Notes: generated from the letters alone by a model not told the origin. A stretch of 64,000 bases of DNA from Casuarius casuarius (GCA_003342895.1 PTFA01000011.1:9276778-9340777), one strand, 5' to 3'; shown: positions 47,946 through 61,813, counted from the first letter of the stretch. Translations and numbers: made by a program.

Positions 47946-50201
47946 ATTTTTGATTCAATGCAAGGTTTCAATGGTATGAATTAAACAAGACCTAGCAATT
48001 CAATTGGAGGTGAATAAAGAAGATAAAAAGAAAAGTTGAATAGTTCCACGAAGAAGAGATTCCATTGGAAAAAAAAATTCAAACTATTCTAAATTGCAAC
48101 AGCGTAGCAGATAATCATTTATAGAATTTTAAAATCAAATTTGGAAAAAGAGAAGGCAAAGGCAAAAAAAAAAATCTCAGAAAGAAGAGAGAAACTGGTG
48201 CTGACCTGCTGGGAGTCAGAATGCCAGGAACTTGGTAATCAAGGACATTTCCTTGGCATTCCCTCTCCGAACTGCAGAAGGGCAAGACAAAGAGTTTTAT
48301 GACTTCTGTGGTACTTTTGTCCCTTTGTACATTAGCTACACTAGCAAACCTATCTATATTAATAGTGAAGACTCTACTCTCTGGATAGAATGGTTGTTTT
48401 CCTAGAGACTATGGTTAATTAATTGGCTCTGTTCTGGTTGCTGGAAACTTCTAATTAGCTATTCTAGAAATCTTTTTTTGGTATCTTTCTTGCCTTGGCC
48501 AATTCTGAGATGTCTCTGCAGAAGCCTGTGTGCTTTTCATGTGGCATAGGGTCACTGCTTTGAAGGATCTTTTGAAGGTAGCTGATATCTGTAACATGCA
48601 TAACAATTTACCTTTTTCTTATCATGTTTTCCTTGCTCATTACTAGTTCAGTAGGAGCACAAACAGACTCTTCAACCACAGTTTCATTATGTTATAATGA
48701 AGTGGGCTGCAATAGGTAAAACTGAGTTCCATTTATTTTACGGCTTCCTTTTGTAGTATATGATAAAGCCAGGGCAAACTTATGAAAAAGTATTTTGGAT
48801 AGATGCCACACCCAAGAAAGGACTTGAAGGAGCACCACAGCTATGTGATCCAGGTCTCCAATTTGTGACTGTCAACTTTCAAAGTTTCTCAACTACTGAC
48901 CTGCTTGCTTGGAAAAAAAAAAAAGAAAAAGCTTGCTGCAAAGGTGCCTGAGTGAGAAAGTCAGTCTGTTCTGGAGTTTTTTAGCTGAAGCAGAGAACAT
49001 TTTCAGAAAGGCTGTGTTAAAATCATCAACAGCAAGATGCAACAATACATTCTCTAAATAATCTTCTAAAAAAGGCAAATTTGTGGGTTCCTCGAATTAT
49101 TATAATCTGGTCTCCTTACCATTGGAATCTGTCAGAACAAGGATGAGGCATAAGCCCCAGTAAATATGGTTGGTTGTGCAAAAACAGCTGTAATCCCTAT
49201 ACTACGATCCCCCTCCCCCCAACACAAACATACATCTCTTACCTCCTCTTTCATACTATAATCCCCTGCACACATTACCTCTTAGCAATACTACATGTAT
49301 AAGACAAACCCTAAATATTGTGCATATCCCTTTAACAGAATTCATCCTATATAATCCAGTTGTTTCAGTGCTTGTGCACTGCAGTACTATTTATTTAGCT
49401 CACTCTTTCATCCATGGCTTTCCCTCCTCTGGGGCAAACGCCCCAAGAGCAAAGCAGTCATTTGTGGTGTGTAGTGCCGCCCTAGGAATGCACTCCTATG
49501 GTTACAAATCCTTTCCTTCAAGCCTCAGAGAGGGAAACACAGCATTTTGAAAGCCAAATACTATATACTAAGTCCTTAGAAACTCTACCCAGTAGTTTGA
49601 CCCCTCAAATAGAAATGTTGTTAAGTACTGCCAAAAAAGATTCTGGCCTCCTATAATCAAAGGATATCCCCTGAGTGTGGATGAGGCTTATGCTAGAAAA
49701 CCAGATGCTACACAGTGGACCAGCCATTGGCAACATGTGCTTCTGTCTCTTCTACAAGTGCCCTTTAGGAAAATTATTTTGGTATTTTAGGGTCACCAAA
49801 TAATGGGTTATTGTCAGAGGTCCCTATACCCTGAAGTGGAAAGCACTTTTTCACACAGCAATTTCATGTTGATATTTAACTTTGATTATTTTTTGGACAT
49901 GTACCATAATGAATCCACAGATCAATTATCCTTTATGTTATGGTGTTAAGCACATCATTTTTATAATATTTTTCCTTGTCTATCAGCTAGCGTGCTTTGA
50001 GCTGAACACTGAAGACTTTGAACCTGCCCATCTTGAAGGAGAAAATAGAAAGACCATTTCATTAACACATATGCATGGCTGTTAATTTATCAGAGCATTC
50101 ACACCCAAGTCAACACTGGAGCTTTTCAGGGTAGAAAAAAAATGCAGGGACAAATAGGCAAAATTAAAGTAATGTTAAGGTAATTATAATAGAAGCCTTA
50201 C

Positions 50202-50323
50202 TGTCCAGGTGACTTGAACTGTTGTGGGTGTAAGCACAACAGGATTATGCAGTCGTACAATGACGTCTCCCAGTTCTTTCTGGACTTGCCTGTGATCCAC
50301 ACCTTGTGCTGGTGGGCTGATAT
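50202..50323 (-). CDS. ROBO2: ROBO2 exon: FN3-1/FN3-2 linker and start of FN3-2
   Basis: 122 nt, entry phase 1, exit phase 0. The translation is (D)ISPPAQGVDHRQVQKELGDV followed by IVRLHNPVVL and TPTTVQVTWT. The W of VTWT is the core tryptophan of the second FN3 domain. The acceptor is GTCCTGGCAG and the donor GTAAGG. The open frame here also reads in a second frame, which I treat as a shadow because only this frame matches ROBO2 and joins its neighbours in phase. Confidence 0.95.
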
Positions 50324-53300
50324 CTGCCAGGACAAGCACACATACAAAAGCATTATTTTAATGAGAAGAGTTATATATGGCATTAACTAGAATGATCGAA
50401 CAGCTTAATGACCTGATTTAAACACCTTATATGGTAACATTTTTAAAATAATACAGTGCTAAGATTAAAATATTAACCAGAAAGCACATCAGGTATATGA
50501 AAACCACCATTCACCTTTAACTGCTTGGGAAATTATGAAATATAAAAATGTTTAAATGATTTGGACTCAGTGGCAAAGTTTTCTCAGATCTGGTAAGTGA
50601 TGAGAGAGATGCAATATTCACTAGTTCTAAAATATTCAGAGAATAATAACATTGTCCAGATGCCTGGAACCAAACCAGTCAGTATAATTGAAGAAAATGA
50701 ATGGTTTTTTATTCTCTTAGAGCATACATGATATTAAGTCATTATACATTTCCAAACTTTCACTAAACTTCTCCTCCTCATACAGAAATATGAAACCAAC
50801 AAGCGATGCTAAACACAGTTTTTCCTTCTGCAGTGTATATCTTCCTTTATAGATATAGGCAATGACATCTAGTGCAAATAAGAAAAAAGAAATAATTTAT
50901 GAAGCCAAACTGTTTCTGATCTCATAAAAGGTGAACAAAGACACTTTTACACAAAAATTTTCTCATCAAGGTTATTTCAAAGATTCCTTCAAAGTGGGGG
51001 GAAAATTATTTCACCTAGTCAAAACCTGAAGGATTTTAATGTCAGTGTATGTTCATGGAAGACTCTGATGACATCTCCAGCACTACATATGGATCTAGTA
51101 CCTAGTTCTTAGAGACTCATTTCAGCTATGCGCTTGGGTTAAACTGAATGAAGCTGTATTACCTTTGCTAGAGAGGGGCTGCGAATACAAAGCACGTGTT
51201 GAAAAAGGAAGGAGGAGATATACAACATGAATTTCTTTACCATGTCTTTTTAGCAATAGTTTCCAGAGATCACATCCCTTCTGTTACACTGCACCAAAGG
51301 GAAGCAGTTGGGCTATGACCATCACCTATGTAATACATCACCACAGCATGTCCCTTCCCTCCACCTTAAACACAAATAAAGGTACTTCCTAGGAGCCAGT
51401 GAAGTCTGGATTCCAAGGAATTGCCATTGTTGGTCAAGAGTTACAGCCAATGTACTAAATATGTCCACGGTTTATCCATGGAGTACATAATGCCTGAAAT
51501 ATACACACAGATTATTTCTGCTGGAGTTCGCCTGTGATTTATCCAGAAGAGGGGGATTTGGAGCACAGGAACAGATTATGTTCAGAAAGGCTGGATACAT
51601 TATGGCTGGGCCTCCCTATGCACCTGTGAAATCTCCTTGGCTTTCCAAAGAGATTCACTAGGCAAAACCACTTTCTTTTTGGATCAACTTGCTGTCCTTG
51701 TGAAGAGCAAACATAAATGAGACAAAAGCATTTTTTTTCTCTATAATGGTTTTAGGTATGTAGTATTTGACTTTTTTTTTGTCTTTTAAAGATTATTAAG
51801 AAGAAGAAATAATAATGCTCTTAAAAATATTAAAAGCAAATATAATAACTATGATTGTATCACATGCCTCTGGATTTTGAAAGAAACCTGGTTTTGATAA
51901 TCAGTATTTCAGCTATATATTTCAGGATTTTTATGGATTCTGAGCCACAAAATAAACAATATTCACCCAGGCTTCTACTGATGTCCAAATGAGTAGGATG
52001 GCTCCATGGATCTCCAAAGGGAATATAATCCAAATAAGGGTAAGTCAGAAATAGTAAATTAGCTTGTCTAACAAATTATGCTTATTTAACGCAACCGAGA
52101 AAGAAACAAGGAGGTAATGCAATAAATCTGTAACAGAGCAACTCAAACTGGTTTACAGAATGGTAATTTATGCTGCTATCCACAAAAAACTTTCAACCTT
52201 GATATAAAATACCTACAGCTACTCGTGACTACATTTTCGGCAAAGTTACCCTATGGTATACAACCAACAATGAATTTAAATCCTCTTAGGGAAAAAGACA
52301 TTTCTACATAGTGTGTTTGTATGAATAGTATTCTATCATTTTAATGGGAAATATGTCCATAAATAAGGAAATAACTTGGGCTAATTACAATAAGAAATTA
52401 CTATCAATATGTATATGTAGAGTTCTGCTTCTTGTTATGTACACTTGGAAACACACACATATATAATGTTCACAGTATAATATTTTGCAATGAGATCTTC
52501 ACATTACGAGGAGATTCCTGGCAGGGAAGCTCTTGATTCTAAGAGTAAGCAGATGCCCAAGTACTTGAATATTAAAATCGTGACCCAGGCAAAACTGGCT
52601 CAGGAAGCAATATTCTGTTCACAATTAAGAGGTCTCTAAAATTAAATTAGTTACATATTTTCCCTAATCTCTCTTTTAACAGCTTCCAATGAAGTTATCA
52701 CTAGTTGCTAGCACTTTAAATTTTAGAGATATAGTGTAGTTTATAGTATAGTACATATGTAGTTTTTTAAAGTGTTTTTAAATATATGGTTTGGCCTGTT
52801 AATAATCCAGCAAAGCAACTAGCTTTTTTCTTAGACGAATTGTTCATTTATCTGTTCCTATTTGATGTGAGTCACTTAAGACAAACTTAAGTGCCTGATG
52901 GTCTCCTTGCAGTCCACTGGTAAAAATGTGCACAGTATCCTATCACTTGTATTTGCTATACTTGGTAACAGAAAATCAAATGTTGAGATATTAAAGTTAC
53001 CACAGACACCTATTGCAAATTAATATTATATATCATTGTATAACTGTTTCTTCCTTCCTCAACGGCCACTGTGAATAGGCTTTCTACCGTGCATCAGCTT
53101 CCTCTGTGAGCCTGAATGGAATTCAGGCATAATTAGAAATCGCATCAAAACATTATGTTAATTTTCAATTGATTTTACGATTTAATCCTATTAAACTGGA
53201 AGTTACCAAAGAAGCTATAAATCCTGAACCTGTTTCAGTGTGCTTGACTGCTAAACAGCCTCTGGAAATGGAAGCTGCAACACATGCTGTAGCTAATTAA

Positions 53301-54832
53301 AAGACATGCTTTTACGGAAATCAAATTTCTTGTCAGTGTGTCAGATAAAAAGTCTATACTTGACACTAAAATGCCAAAATAAGTTGCCTTTTTAAACTAG
53401 TTGGTAAGTCTTGCAGACTAAAGGCTGGTGCAATGAAAAGTATATGTCACCCTATAATCCTGGTAGCGTGAGAAAGAGAAGAAAACTTGTGACACCCCAT
53501 GAAGCCAAGCCATGAAATCTTCTTCATCCCCCTCCCAACTCAGCTTTTCAGAAAGCAGCTCTGGCTCTCTTTAACAGCAATGATTTTTTTAGGGGGGTAA
53601 TTACTACAGCCAGATTATTCAGGAGCAGATTGGGATGAAGAAAACATATGGGAGAGGTTGTATACATGATGGTTACGTGATGAAGGAATACAACCCTACT
53701 CTCCTCTTCTTCCATGTACACATCAGAGGACCCTCTTCCATTTACACATGCTGGAAGCTGATACAGGATGCAAACGCTCTCTACGCATACGTTTCTAACT
53801 TCCACAAAAAGGGACAGGTGATCTTATTGCAAATTAATTGCAAGAGGAGCTATTATTTTGGAGTAGAAAAATTATGGTTCCAAAAAATGATTAATTCCCG
53901 TATTCCAACCTGTTTAATGCAGAACTACATTCTGGAATGAAGATTTCAGGCAATGTGTTGTCAAAGCCAAAAAAAACCTCCCATGCTGTGAAGAGAAATT
54001 TGTTCATGGCAGTTACATTCAGCTAGAGCTGGGTGTGATGAGAACAGAATTTAATAGTCATCAAGCCCTCTCTGCACACATGCGACAGAGAATCAGAGCT
54101 ATCAGTTACATCACTATTCTACAAATGAGGGATTTCACTTCAGCCTTCCCTCTTGGTTTAGTATTCAGTAGATTAATATAAAGAACTCAGAAATCTACAT
54201 AAAAATATAAATATATAAATATATTCATGTATATAAATAGAAGATCTATATTTTATTCAAAATAACTTTAAAATATTCTCAGCGTGCAGATTATATCAAT
54301 TCTCTGCACAAATATTCAACCAGATCAATCAATATACTATGGATACTTCAGGCTATTCTGCTGTAAGCATACAGCACTTGTTATGATAGCATATCCCTAT
54401 TATAATAATGGACAACTAAGGACATAGAGGGAAAGTAATGACTAGACAAATAAAGATATTGAGGACATAATAAAAGAGAGAGCATGGTATTTACAGCATT
54501 TTTTAGAAAAGCTTGGGTGCCTAATTCACATTATTTTAATAGAAATTGGGTGTCAAGGAGCACATCAATTCTAAGTGACTTGCAAACTGTCAACTAAAAT
54601 GTCTAGGATATATCAAGGCACTGAAGAACTAATCTATCTTTCCTAAGCTCCAGATGATAAAGCAATCATTGGACTATTTTTATCTTTATTGGTTAAGCTG
54701 GATTCCACCACTCAAAGTATCATGATTCCTTCAGAGTGCTAAAGCAAAATGGCCAAACTGACCTACTGTTCAACTCTCAGTTCCTTCTTTCTATTTTAGC
54801 TCAAGCACGTATGTCTTAATAGTTAATATTAC
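50324..54832 (-). other. ROBO2: ROBO2 intron between FN3-1 and FN3-2
   Basis: About 4.5 kb. The stretch 53090-53310 has the look of a conserved non-coding element. The plus-strand open frame at 53635-53940 has no recognisable domain. Confidence 0.8.
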
Positions 54833-54999
54833 CTTGTGTTCGAACAGGATCTGACATAGGGCTGGGATCACTCAGACCTTGTGAATTGATAGCTCTCACC
54901 ATAAACAGGTAGATGGTATTGGGGCGCAGTCCTCTCACAGTGTAGAGGGTAGTCTTGACGTGGTTAGCCACTGTTTGCCAACTATTGCTCACAGATTGA
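54833..54999 (-). CDS. ROBO2: ROBO2 exon: second half of FN3-1
   Basis: 167 nt, entry phase 2, exit phase 1. It completes a Ser codon and reads QSVSNSWQTVANHVKTT, then LYTVRGLRPNTIYLFMVRAI and NSQGLSDPSPMSDPVRTQ. The Tyr of the L-R-P-N-T-x-Y motif is the tyrosine corner typical of FN3 folds. Human has NPQGLS where this has NSQGLS. The acceptor is TCTTTGCAG and the donor GTAATATT, which is weaker than its neighbours. It did not stand out as a long open frame and was assigned from homology. Confidence 0.95.
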
Positions 55000-56725
55000 C
55001 TGCAAAGAGAAGAGTTGAGGATTAGATTAATGCAAGGGAAACAGAGAAGTGAAGAAGGATCTGCTGTTGTAATCCTATATCAAGGCTAACTACAGGGAAA
55101 AGTAGCAAAAGCAGGGTAAAACTAAAAAGATTTGTTAGTTTCAGTTAATTCATCAAGGAGGAAGAAAAAAATAACAGAGAGGTCAAAAGTATTTCTGCTT
55201 TAAACAGAAGCAAAAGCTTTCACTAATAAATTATATCCCACTAAAATAAATACCTGCAAAAGAAAAAAAGTGTGGAAAGCACAAAAATAAATTAGAATGA
55301 TAAATTGGCCACTCTTGAACATAAATCTTTGAAAAAAATAAACCTGTTAAAAGAATAATTTTCTATACTGCTGAGTAAATTATGTCGATAAATTGTCTTG
55401 TCAGAGGAAGGGTATTCTCCTTGAAGTAAAACCATAGTCAAAATTACAAAAGAACCTTCTGAAAACATGCTTATAAATGAAGGAAAGTGTACGAATATTT
55501 TTCTGTTGATAAATTTTCAGTTGGACAGTATTATAAATAGATTACAACCTGCTGTATGAAGAGAGTTCAACTGTGATTGTTAAAATAGTTTTTAATTGAA
55601 ATGCATGGCTTTTGTTAAAGTCATTGATGGGATGCCATTAAAGTTTATCTAAGGTCACATATCACAAAAGGTTAAAGAGAAAATTTGGTTTTATTGTAGT
55701 TTATTTTATAGCATTTATAAAAAAAATCTTTACTGGGAAAAGAAAATAGAAAGCTACTAGTTGCATTTTTTTCAATTGTTTCATTCATTTAATGCATAAA
55801 GGATAGCACAAGTTCTGGAACAAAACCACTAATCTGGAAATACGGTAATGTTCCCTGCATATTAACACAGAATGATGAAGTGTCATCAGTACAGCTTTTT
55901 AAAGTTGTATGCATATGATTTCTATAAATTCTCACTTGAATTCTAATTAGAAGAAAAACTATATTCTATTATTTGTCATTTGTTGAAAATACTGATTCAG
56001 GAGAGCCTTTAAGAATGTATACATCTTTAAGCACAGGAGTATATTATTAATATGTGCCAGAGGTACAGCCCATGCTTAAACAGGCTGGCTGAATTGGGGC
56101 CCAAGAGTTCTTTCCTCCCATGTATGAATTGCTGCTGGGTGCAATGGATGGGCTGGATTCTTACCAAACTCAGGCTGCAGGTTTAAATACCAAGTTATCA
56201 ATACTAGCTTTCTCTGCTAAACGTTTTATTCCATCCAAAACAAAAAAAGACATCTAAAATGTTTTAACTCTCTAACAGGTGCTGCTTTAACAAGACTGGG
56301 AATTCAAGTATGCAGAGAGGCATAAGGATTGTCCATTTATGTTTAGATTGCTTTGCACTAGACTAATCAAAATAACACTGGCCCAAACTGTTTCAACTGT
56401 AGCATTCCCAGTGGAGACTCTCATTGATCATCAGGACTAAGGGAAAAGTAGCAAATAATGAGTGCATTGTCCTGTTATGTTCCTCTTGACCTGAAAAAAT
56501 AGGTAGGTTCTTGTCTAAACTTTCCACGTAGAAACAAGTGAGTAATTAGAAAAAAAAATAAAAAAGTAAAAGATAAGAATTAATGCCAGGGGAGTCAAGG
56601 CTTCTAATGTGCTTGTGACACGTGTAGAGTCCAAAAAAACCACCATGACACCAAGAGGACAGCGGATACTAGTTTTGGAACAAAATTAGAAAGGAGGGAG
56701 ATTAGAAGTGGAATAATTCACTTAC
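55000..56725 (-). other. ROBO2: ROBO2 intron within FN3-1
   Basis: About 1.7 kb of AT-rich sequence. I see nothing in it beyond the splice sites of the flanking exons. Confidence 0.82.
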
Positions 56726-56891
56726 CTAAAGGCCTCAATGATATAAGCACTAGCTGGTAGGCTTCCAGGGGTGCCGGGCTGCCAGGACAGGGTGACACTG
56801 TTCTTAGTAACATCAGTGACCTGAGGTTTGGAAGGTGGCCCAGGGAGGTCATTTATATCGTAATTTTTGCTGACAGTTGCTCCACCAGACT
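56726..56891 (-). CDS. ROBO2: ROBO2 exon: Ig5-FN3 linker and first half of FN3-1
   Basis: 166 nt, entry phase 1, exit phase 2. It encodes the linker ESGGATVSKNYDINDLPGPP and the opening strands of the first fibronectin type III domain, SKPQVTDVTKNSVTLSWQPG, then ending in ASAYIIEAF. The W of SWQP is the conserved FN3 B-strand tryptophan. The acceptor is CCCCTCACAG and the donor GTAAGT. This FN3 domain begins the membrane-proximal stalk of the receptor. Confidence 0.96.
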
Positions 56892-57601
56892 CTGTGAGGG
56901 GCAAATATAAAATAATTACTTTTTATCCTTGACTGGATAAATCTGATCAAAGTAGAAGAATAAAAGATAAAAACATGCCAAACATCTGCAAAGTAAGCAT
57001 AACCAATGTTCTCAATGTGTAAAAGAACTAAGTCAGCAATTGCATTACCAGCTATGTTTTAGGATGAAGAGCTATTGTTCTTTTGGTGCATACTGAAAGA
57101 AGAAACCCCGCAAAACTGCAAAGCTTAAATTAAAAAAAGGAAAAGAAAAACACAGTAACAAAAAAACTATCATTGTCTGCTGAAATGTATGTAAATTACC
57201 ACAACCTTGCCTCCTAGAAGGCAGAGAAGGTTCCTGTATCCAGACGAATTCCTGTACTCACAGCGAGCACACTGGACTTTGATGGTACTCTCTGTAGGCA
57301 TGATAGTTTTTCTGCTCTGGGCCAATTACAGGATGAGCGCACAGTTTATTAACACTTCTATTTAGAAGAGTTATAGCATGCCAGTGTTGCTGAAGCCAAG
57401 TTCAAACAGTTACACTGTCAGTGGGCATTTAAAGATAACAACGAAATCTAAGGCATGTGAAGAAAGCCAGCCTTCCCACCTAAAACCTTCCCCATCTCAG
57501 TCCCAGAATTTCTAGAACAGATTGTTTGACTCAGATTACTCTACGGTAGCCTACAATTTCATTTTGTGCAAACTGAAAAATGACACCTGCATGTACCTTA
57601 C
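56892..57601 (-). other. ROBO2: ROBO2 intron between Ig5 and FN3-1
   Basis: 710 bp. A 43-codon minus-strand frame at about 57180-57310 (…IKVQCARCEYRNSSGY…) is open but has no matching splice phase or known family, so it is not called. Confidence 0.82.
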
Positions 57602-57683
57602 CTGTCACCTCTAGCACAGCACTCCAAGATGTCTCCCCACTTGAACTTGTGGCAACACACGTGTAAGTTCCAGTATCGGACAG
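57602..57683 (-). CDS. ROBO2: ROBO2 exon: C-terminal third of Ig5
   Basis: 82 nt, entry phase 0, exit phase 1. It translates to LSDTGTYTCVATSSSGETSW followed by SAVLEVT. This supplies the Y-x-C motif with the second disulphide cysteine of Ig5 and the final G strand. The acceptor is TGTCTAG and the donor is GTAAGG. It was too short to appear as a free-standing open frame and was placed by homology and splice sites. Human has VLDVT where this has VLEVT, a conservative change. Confidence 0.95.
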
Positions 57684-60600
57684 CTAGACATAAAAAACAG
57701 TTAAGGGTAGTTTTAACAACCATTTAGCATATGCTGAGAGTGTTTGCTCTATTTTTTTTTCCCTAAATGTTCCTTGCTAAGAAGGACTTAGCCTACATTT
57801 TAAACCAGACTAGAGAGTACCAGACATTTTCAAATAATCATTTAATGGCGGCTTAATTGTAGGGAACTATAATAAGATTACTTGCTCCTAAGAGTTTTCT
57901 TGTTCTAATTCTAATTTTCATACTGTTAATGGTGCCAGTACAGTCTATAAGTGCTACAGAACGGATATTTTAAAAAGTGTCAATCTTTTTATAGGTTACC
58001 AGAAATCCAGGTGAAATCGGGTAATAATATAGTAACAATCCTTCTCAGAGAATAAGGCCTCACAGTTCATAACCCCATGACAACCCAGAGATACAACTTC
58101 CAGCCTCAGAAAGGTTGTTCCATCATCTTATCCTTTTATGACAGACCAAGTCATTTCTATAAAGGCCACCAGCCATACAAATACTGTTGCTGAGAGAACA
58201 GTGGTCTCGCTACACAGACAGTCTTCCAAGCAATTTTTAAGAAGGCAAAGTTACATCAGATCCAGCATGATGTTTCCCTTTCTTCTGTTTCATATGGGAT
58301 TCTGTGAGCACACTACCTCTTACTCTTATGTGTGATTTTATTTCGGTCTTGCAAGGCACTTTTGGGCAAAAAAACGGGATTTGTATAAAACCGTTGCAAT
58401 TCCATTGTCAGTTCATATACTCCAAATTTATTTGGGGAAATGGTTTGAATTATATTGTCAATATTAACCTCATTTCTGTATAAATCATTGTTGCACTGGC
58501 AGATCTAACATGTGTTTTGCTATTCCTGACTTCATTTTATAGTAAAGACTTCTGTGACAGGAGCAGATTTTTTTTGGCAAAGACTACTGAGATGAATAGA
58601 AAATGGTAACTTTACAAATACAGAGGAGTCCCTCTACCACTATGCATAAAGCATGGTAATCTGGAGATGGAATAAGAAGGGAGAGAGTGCTGACTCCAGT
58701 GATAAAGGAGAAGAATTATATTCACAATCAGATGACTTGATGGAAATAGGACTGCATCCAAGAAGCTTTATTGGACTTCAAGGAATTGTAATGGGTGTTC
58801 TGCTAAATGCAGATTGGAACTGTAGCAAAAGTGCTTATACCTGACTCTTCAAGAAAAATGTCAAGGCAAATAAGTGAGATGCTCTTTAAGTTACTTGTTG
58901 ATACATAATTTAACTGATTTTTAACTTTTTCATGTTTGAAATTTGTTGGTATTTTCTGCTTCAGCTACATTAGGACTGCAGTATAGCATTCCTGCGTGTT
59001 AGCATAAGCATTTACCACAAAATACAAGGAATATTAAACCCTTCTGACAATAGCTCAGACACTCAAAATATAGAGGTACCACTAATGAAATGAGAAAGAC
59101 TCTTGAAAGGAAACAGATTTTCCAGAAGAGGAGAGGGCCTTATAGCACTCCGAAGCAATTCTGCTTCTTCTGAGCTTTTATTAAAAATACATAATTCCTC
59201 ATTATGTGATAATGGAACATATTTCTCAAGGCTACGGTTCGCAACTTCATTTGTGTATCACTGTGACAGATGGTGTATGGTATACTCACTGGTGTACGTG
59301 GTATACACAGTGGAATTACACCCAGCAAGCAAACTCATCATGTAAAGTAAGCCAGAGATATGCTGCATCTTGAGAGTTATGGTGAATTAGCTAACTTCCA
59401 GACTATGGATGGACTAGACACAAATATAACATATTGATAATTCAATTATTTATACTTTTTTGTGCTATGGAAAAAAAAAACTGGGAAGGTTAATGGAAAA
59501 TCTTTGCTATTCAGTATCATAAGCACTTTCCTTCCTTAGTTAATGCAGTGTCTAAATCCGGAGTGGTACAATTCTACAGAGCAGAAGGAAGTTTTTTCTC
59601 AGTGTTGATCTAGCTAAAAGGTACAGATGAGGGAGTGACATATATGAGATATTAGTTTTCTTCCTCAGAGCAATCTGGAAGATTGGCTCATATGAAAAAT
59701 CTCTAGGTTCATGTTCATGACTGTTGCCCAGGGTTCACTATGATTGCTGCAGACTCCTAAATAACTTGATTTACACTCAGAAAGAGAGACTAGTCAGATA
59801 GCACAGGCAGGTGGGCTCAGGGGCTTAAGTAGTGGTGGCCCACTTTTAACTATATGTGAGATGTTTTATGATTTTAACAGAGATTATTAATTGCAAAGGG
59901 AGAAGAAGGATGATGACTTATGGGTGTTGAAGAATAACCTGTTTTGAACTTTGGTATATATGTAGTGTTAGACTTGGGCATCCTTTCTCGCCATCTTTTT
60001 GCTTAGGAAGTGTTTACAGTTCTTGCTGGGGTACATTGGAGAGAAGAGTTAATTATTTCAGACCAGATTTAAATATATATTTAATTCCTAAAAATTTCAA
60101 CCTACAGAAAAATCTGGTTTTCATGGTGTTGTGCATTTTTTGTTGGTGAGTCTGACTCAAACAGTGCACATTACTGCAGTCAGGGAGTTTATAAGAAATA
60201 TCTTTCTGAGCCTTTAAGGAAAATTGGTTACTAGTGAATGAGCCACTTAAGGATCAATAAAAGCTTCATGTCTTTCAAAAGCACACTTCCTACTAACACT
60301 GTTTTGTTTTCCCCTTGCAAGCAATTTTTTTCTTTCATTTACAGACCTTGTGCCTCTAACAGAGAGATTAATGCGCTGGCACGATTCAGAACCTATTTTA
60401 TTGTTTGCATAGCTGCATGCAGACAGGTATCCCAGGAGCTTTTGCCTCGTGGACACTCCACAGAAGCCCATCATCGATGCCTGAAAGTTTGTTTGAAATC
60501 ACTAAGCTTCCACCTTTAATTGCTGCTTTCTAACACTACTGGGGAATCTTGACTATTCAAGCGCACTCTTTAATTCAGCTCTACAGGAAAAATGCATTAA

Positions 60601-61607
60601 CCTTCATGGCCTAAACCTGCCTTCAGCCCAGAGAGGAAGGATAAATTGTTTACTCAAGGAAAGCTAGCATAAATTTTTTAATAAATTCCATTTTGTTCCA
60701 AGGAAGTTAACAATTCATTTACGATCACTGATGTGATGGTATCAGAAAACAAAACTACTGTTTATGTCTTGTTCTCTAAAGCTATGTTTATTGACTTATT
60801 TTGGATGACAAAGCTAGTGCAGAAATTACTGCTGATGAAATTAATAGTTGCTGAAATTGCCTCTAAGTTTTTAACAAACTAATTACATTTACTTTACTAT
60901 TATTCCATATACATCCTCATCCACACAAGGAAAACCACACACACGGACAAACACATGGACACACATGCATTTCTATCTTTAAACAGGTAAAAAATTAAAA
61001 ACCCAAACAAAGATTGATATTAGTGATAAAATGTTTACCAGCAAAGTCCAGCATTACATTATCTGGAACTTTAGAAGATTTCTATGTATTTTAAGGATAT
61101 CATTGTATCACCTCAAGGAGCAAAATGTAAAAATTATGATAGGTATTTCCTTTTGAACAGAAATCCCTCTGCATACGATTGCATGTATGTTATGGAATTA
61201 GTTTGCTTCCATTTGCATGCTTTATGAAAGTGTAATAGGAATAAATCAGTCAGCTCAAGACTGCCCAGACTCACTGATGGGGAAGGTGCATGGCCAAAGC
61301 CCCAGTGAACTCCAGGATTCCTTTCTAGCATAATAGCTCCTTGGAAAATAATGTGTTAGGAACTTAGAGAAATGAGCTGCTCTAAGTTTTTTTCTTTTTC
61401 TTTTCTTCCCTCTTTTTTTACAGGAATGTTGTCAAAAATGAAATAGTATGTGGATTTCACTTGGTGAAAGTTTAAGGGTGAAAGAGGCCACTACATTTAT
61501 TTTGAAGGCAACGGACAGGCAGACAGCAGAGCTGCTGGAGGCACACAACAGCAGCTCGATACTGGCCATCTCCTATTGGTAGCAGTTGCTTTTGCATCAC
61601 TACTTAC
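57684..61607 (-). other. ROBO2: ROBO2 intron within Ig5
   Basis: About 3.9 kb, AT-rich, with a short CA-rich run (60930-60970) and a long plus-strand pyrimidine tract ending in CAG (61387-61423). No coding sequence was recognised. Confidence 0.8.
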
Positions 61608-61813
61608 CCGCAGAGTTTTAATCTGAAGGGTCCCCTGATCCTGTATGGATGTTCTAGGATCTCTGCCCAGGAAGGTGAATCCTTCTTTTAACCAGCTAAT
61701 AACAGGAAGCGGGTCGCCAGTAGCTTTGCACTTCAGCAAAGCTGTCCCATCCACGGCCAATGTCTGATTGACAGGCCCCTGCAGGATGATGGGTGGAGGC
61801 CTATCTGTCAAAA
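61608..61813 (-). CDS. ROBO2: ROBO2 exon: N-terminal two-thirds of Ig5
   Basis: 206 nt, entry phase 1, exit phase 0, 68 full codons. It starts with the end of a Val codon and then LTDRPPPIILQGP, and ends at TLQIKTLR before GTAAGT. It holds the first Ig5 cysteine (ALLKCKATGD) and the core tryptophan (VISWLKEG). There is an N-glycosylation sequon, NQT, early in the domain. Compared with the human protein as I recall it, substitutions cluster in the loop GFTFLGRDPRTSIQDQ. Ig5 belongs to the stalk side of the ectodomain, while SLIT binding is mainly through Ig1-2. The acceptor is TACTGTTTAG. Confidence 0.96.

Larger units (their letters stand above)
43360..50201 (-). other. ROBO2: ROBO2 intron within FN3-2
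   Basis: About 6.8 kb. It carries an A18 run (44301-44318), a complex TA/CA/GT microsatellite (46011-46096) and a MIR-like remnant (47800-47945). No coding sequence was recognised. Confidence 0.8.

Noticed and set aside
53635..53940. 101-codon plus-strand open frame
   Set aside because: No recognisable family, overlaps an opposite-strand open frame, and no splice or promoter support.
57180..57310. Cysteine-containing 43-codon minus-strand frame
   Set aside because: No matching acceptor and donor phases between the Ig5 and FN3-1 exons, and no family recognised.
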